Shown here: piece after piece, positions 61,502-64,000 of the stretch | How the letters are laid out: each line of letters starts with the position of its first letter | Position numbering within the stretch: position 1 is the first letter of the stretch | Source: B30-G6 sp963701385 | GTDB lineage: Bacteria; Desulfobacterota; Desulfobacteria; Desulfobacterales; B30-G6 | Direction: 5' to 3' | Assembly: GCA_963701385.1 (NCBI GenBank) | Contig: CAVOZW010000014.1 | Span: 124,001-188,000 of the forward strand | DNA length: 64,000 nucleotides | Translations under genes and position numbers: made by a program | Notes under the pieces: generated by a model | Told to the model about the DNA's origin: nothing | The model's database searches: none | Seen by the model: only the letters and a program-made list of their open reading frames with translations

Positions 61502-61896
61502 TTGTTGCTCTCCTGAGGCACACCCAATTCGTCAAACATAGCCACGATGCTTTTTTTATCTAAGAACCCCACATGACGTTTAATTTCTTTACCTTTCTTG
61601 TCATAAAAAATCTGAGTTGGAATAGCCCGGATACCAAACCGCTGTGCCTGATCATGATGTTCCCAAACGTCAATAAAAATGACAGAAGCGCGGCCTGCGT
61701 ATTCTTCTTGAAGCTCCGCAATGATGGGTGCCATCATTTTGCATGGGATACATTTGTGTGCTCCCAAATCCAGCATCGTCACTAAACCTGGTGTAGGGAC
61801 AGGCGGTATGTCGGATTTTTTTTGGTTGTCAGCAAACACAGCCACTACACAGCACAATAGCAATGCTTCGATTAAACCGAACCACTTTAATTTCAT
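61498..61896 (-). CDS. Exported thioredoxin-family protein
   Basis: 132 residues from ATG 61896, chosen because it leads directly into a signal peptide (WFGLIEALLLCCVVAVFADN) and has AGGA upstream. Thioredoxin fold with active site HKCIPCKMMAPIIAEL and the cis-proline in IRAIPTQIFYDKKGKE. The CIPC redox pair differs from the classical CGPC. Periplasmic; likely reduced by CcdA encoded next. First gene of the thioredoxin-ccdA-arsM operon. Confidence 0.92.
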   Translation of the reverse strand: MKLKWFGLIEALLLCCVVAVFADNQKKSDIPPVPTPGLVTMLDLGAHKCIPCKMMAPIIAELQEEYAGRASVIFIDVWEHHDQAQRFGIRAIPTQIFYDKKGKEIKRHVGFLDKKSIVAMFDELGVPQESNN

Positions 61897-61909
61897 CTTC
61901 AATATCCTA

Positions 61910-62251
61910 TCATTGATTATCAGGTTGCCAATCGCATTTGTAATCATTAGTTTTTACGATGGCCAGCCCTAAACCTACACCACCTGAATCCCTGTCCCGG
62001 GAGGCTTCCGGGCGGAAAAAGGGCTCGAACAACTGATCGAGAAGGTGTTCGGGAACGCCGGACCCATTGTCGCTAACTTCTATTATTACCTCATCTGTGT
62101 TTTCTTCCACACGCTGTTCCAGGGCGCTAAGCCCGAACTGGATTCGGGCAATAGGCGACCCCAACTCGTGGGCCATATCGCCAAGAAATCGTTTTTGACC
62201 CTTCACCAAAGCTGACAACCGTGCTGTCATATGGCTTATGTTCAAACACAT
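61910..62251 (-). pseudogene. Sensor histidine kinase remnant with internal deletion
   Basis: It starts in the linker, keeps the phosphoacceptor H-box (KRFLGDMAHELGSPIARIQF), then jumps from residue about 50 (EQRVEENTDE) straight to the ATPase N/G boxes (VSDNGSGVPEHLLDQLFEPF, GGVGLGLAIVKT). The sequence between H-box and G1 box, about 90 residues, is missing, and the end is cut after IVKT. CpxA-like by sequence. Non-functional; lies just upstream of the thioredoxin gene. Confidence 0.8.
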
Positions 62252-62287
62252 TCTTATCTTGACGATATTACAAATATTCCATAAATT

Positions 62288-63827
62288 ATGTATATGGTTA
62301 AAGCTAAAATGTTCGAAAGAATTACGGATATATATCAGCCTATCATAAAACTGACCAAAGGGATAATTCTAATCTTGGATCAGGATGGAATGATCGTCAG
62401 TGCGAACGAGTTATTAGAGACAACCACCGGATATTCATATTCGGAACTCATCCAAAAGAATTGGTTTGATCTGTTTTTGTTAGAAAATGAAATTGATTCG
62501 GCAAAGCGATACTTTCGTCGTTTCATTCTTGGCGGCAATCAATCAGGAAAAATTGTTAGCAAGATAATTACCCGTAGCCGATAAAGAATGTTTTATCGAG
62601 TGGCACTACCAACGATTTGCCGATGAAACAACTGGGGAGGCTGTCGGGTTGCTGGCAATTGGTCAAGATGTGTCAGAACGTGTATACCATGAAAAACAGC
62701 TCTTAAACGAACGAAACCAACTGATTGAAAGAAACAAGGAACTGACCTGTCTCTACAGCATGGCCAAAATCGTAGCGCGAAATCAACCCCTTTCTCAGAT
62801 GCTGGAGTCCATTGCAGCAATTATTCCCCCAGCGTTCCAATTTCCAGTCCATTGCTTCGGCAATTATTCGACTGGATGCATACACCTATGGTGCATCGGA
62901 AAGAAACATGGAAAGCCCGACACTTTCCGAAAACCTGGTTGTCCACGAGTATTCAAAGGGGAAGTATCGAGGTGATTTATTCGCCCCTGAAAAAGGATCA
63001 GCGTAAGAGTATACCTTCTTTTCTTGATGAAGAACGCGCTCTTCTTAAAACCATAGCCCACCATCTATCTCTTGCTATTGAAAAAAAGGAGGCCATCGAC
63101 CATAAAGCTGAAATGGTAAATCAGCTGCGGCACTCGGATCGGCTGGCAAAAATCGGCCAACTGACGGCAGGCGTAGCACATGAGCTTAATGAACCCCTGG
63201 GAAATATCCTTGGGTTTGCCCAACTGTCCGCAAAGGTCAATAACCTTCCAGATCAGGTTTATCGCGATCTGGACAATATTGTTAAATCTGCTCTGCATGC
63301 CAGAGAAGTCATAAAAAAGCTGATGTTTTTCAGCCGTCAGACCCCGCCACGAGAAACCCAGGTTAACCTGAACAGATTGATTGAAGACGGTATATATTTA
63401 TTTGAATCGCGTTGTGCTAAAAATGGAATAACGGTTGCCAAAAACCTTTGCGGAGATTTACCGGCCATCAAAGCAGACCTGTCCCAACTGCAACAGGTTT
63501 TTACCAATCTAATCATCAATGCAATTCATGCTATGCCCGAGGAAGGTAAACTCAGCATTGAAACTACATTTGACAAAGATTTTGTTTACCTGATTGTCCA
63601 AGATTCAGGTATAGGTATGACACAGGAGACATTGAAACAAATTTTCTTGCCGTTTTTTACAACCAAGGATGTCAAACAGGGAACCGGATTGGGACTTGTC
63701 AGTTGTTCATGGTATTGTTAAAGCCCATGGGGGTGTCATAGATGTCAAGAGCCGTGTCGGGCAAGGTGCTGAATTTAAAATCCGGTTTCCACTGAGAAGG
63801 GCGTCATCCAGGGAAGAAAATGAATAA
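62288..63827 (+). pseudogene. PAS/GAF-type hybrid sensor histidine kinase with several frameshifts
   Basis: Pieces in three frames assemble into one protein. A PAS domain (62288 to about 62565, GIILILDQDGMIVSANELLE) continues in another frame (CFIEWHYQRFADETTGEAVG, QDVSERV). A GAF-like segment is interrupted near 62840 and 62960. The kinase core (HSDRLAKIGQLTAGVAHELN, NLIINAIHAMPEEGKL, DSGIGMTQETLKQIFLPFFT) breaks at about 63697, and the last part (HGIVKAHGGVIDV) ends at TAA 63825-63827. At least four shifts; either a decayed gene or poor sequence quality. The stop overlaps the next start, so it was paired with a response regulator. Confidence 0.8.
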
Positions 63828-64000
63828 CAACAAAGAAAATTATGGTGGTGCCAGAATTTTAGTGGTTGATGATTCGGCACTTACTTTGGAGGTCATTCAA
63901 AGAAACCTGAGTGCAGCCGGCTACAATGTCTACACAGTGGCAAGCGTGGATCAGGCGATTGATTTTCTGGAGCAGGACTCGGTGGATCTTGTGATTACCG
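63820..64000 (+). CDS. Response regulator receiver domain protein, 3' truncated by window edge
   Basis: The first 60 residues from ATG 63820 (overlapping the kinase stop by 8 bp): ARILVVDDSALTLEVIQRNL has the acidic pair, and DQAIDFLEQDSVDLVIT leads towards the phosphoacceptor, with the aspartate expected just beyond the window. Output domain unseen. Cognate partner of the preceding kinase. Confidence 0.85.
   Translation, partial: MNNNKENYGGARILVVDDSALTLEVIQRNLSAAGYNVYTVASVDQAIDFLEQDSVDLVIT

Overview
The window looks like chromosome of a Gram-negative anaerobe of the Desulfobacterota, most likely Desulfobacterales. This is inferred from gene content, not from a marker gene. The pointers are the lon-tsaB-psd-pssA and asd-greA-rpoZ order, a DUF134 plus Mrp/NBP35 pair, a seven-gene Mrp antiporter, many dispersed intergenic repeats, and what looks like a selenocysteine-containing arsenite methyltransferase. 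No rRNA or tRNA gene was found.

1-28.6 kb is mostly well-kept housekeeping sequence. It holds the end of a dipeptide/oligopeptide ABC transporter (two ATPases and a convergent binding protein), larE with a LysE exporter, a DUF134 regulator with an Fe-S carrier ATPase, a YfaZ-like outer-membrane protein, a phosphoesterase and a prepilin peptidase. Then come lon-tsaB-psd-pssA (protein quality control, tRNA modification, phosphatidylethanolamine synthesis), asd-greA, rpoZ-ttcA, folE2 and an AlkA-type glycosylase. After an AT-rich gap there is a cytidylate-kinase-like gene, then mrpABCDEFG headed by a universal stress protein gene on the minus strand.

28.6-50.3 kb is AT-richer and accessory. Two class III adenylate cyclase genes (29.4 and 48.4 kb) with different C-terminal parts share a related 120-bp upstream region. 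Between them lie an acyl-CoA synthetase, an HU/IHF protein, a 454-bp duplication carrying a 62-codon gene (one copy killed by a nonsense codon), two group II intron 3' fragments, an IS1595-type element, a truncated hydrolase, a YkgJ protein, a higBA toxin-antitoxin pair with a textbook promoter and operator, a HEAT/SEC-C protein, a PKD lipoprotein and several small unknown genes.

50.9-55.8 kb is a TolC-HlyD-ABC2-ABC2 export operon with no ATPase and a frameshift in the first permease. 56-64 kb is rearranged: a groEL 3' fragment is joined to a PilZ gene 5' fragment, and there are two broken histidine kinase genes. Inside this stretch lies the most interesting locus, a minus-strand thioredoxin-ccdA-arsM operon. 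The arsM reading frame has one in-frame TGA exactly where homologues carry the catalytic arsenic-binding cysteine, and it then runs on intact for 65 codons to the normal family length. The simplest reading is a selenoprotein ArsM supplied with electrons by the adjacent thioredoxin and CcdA.
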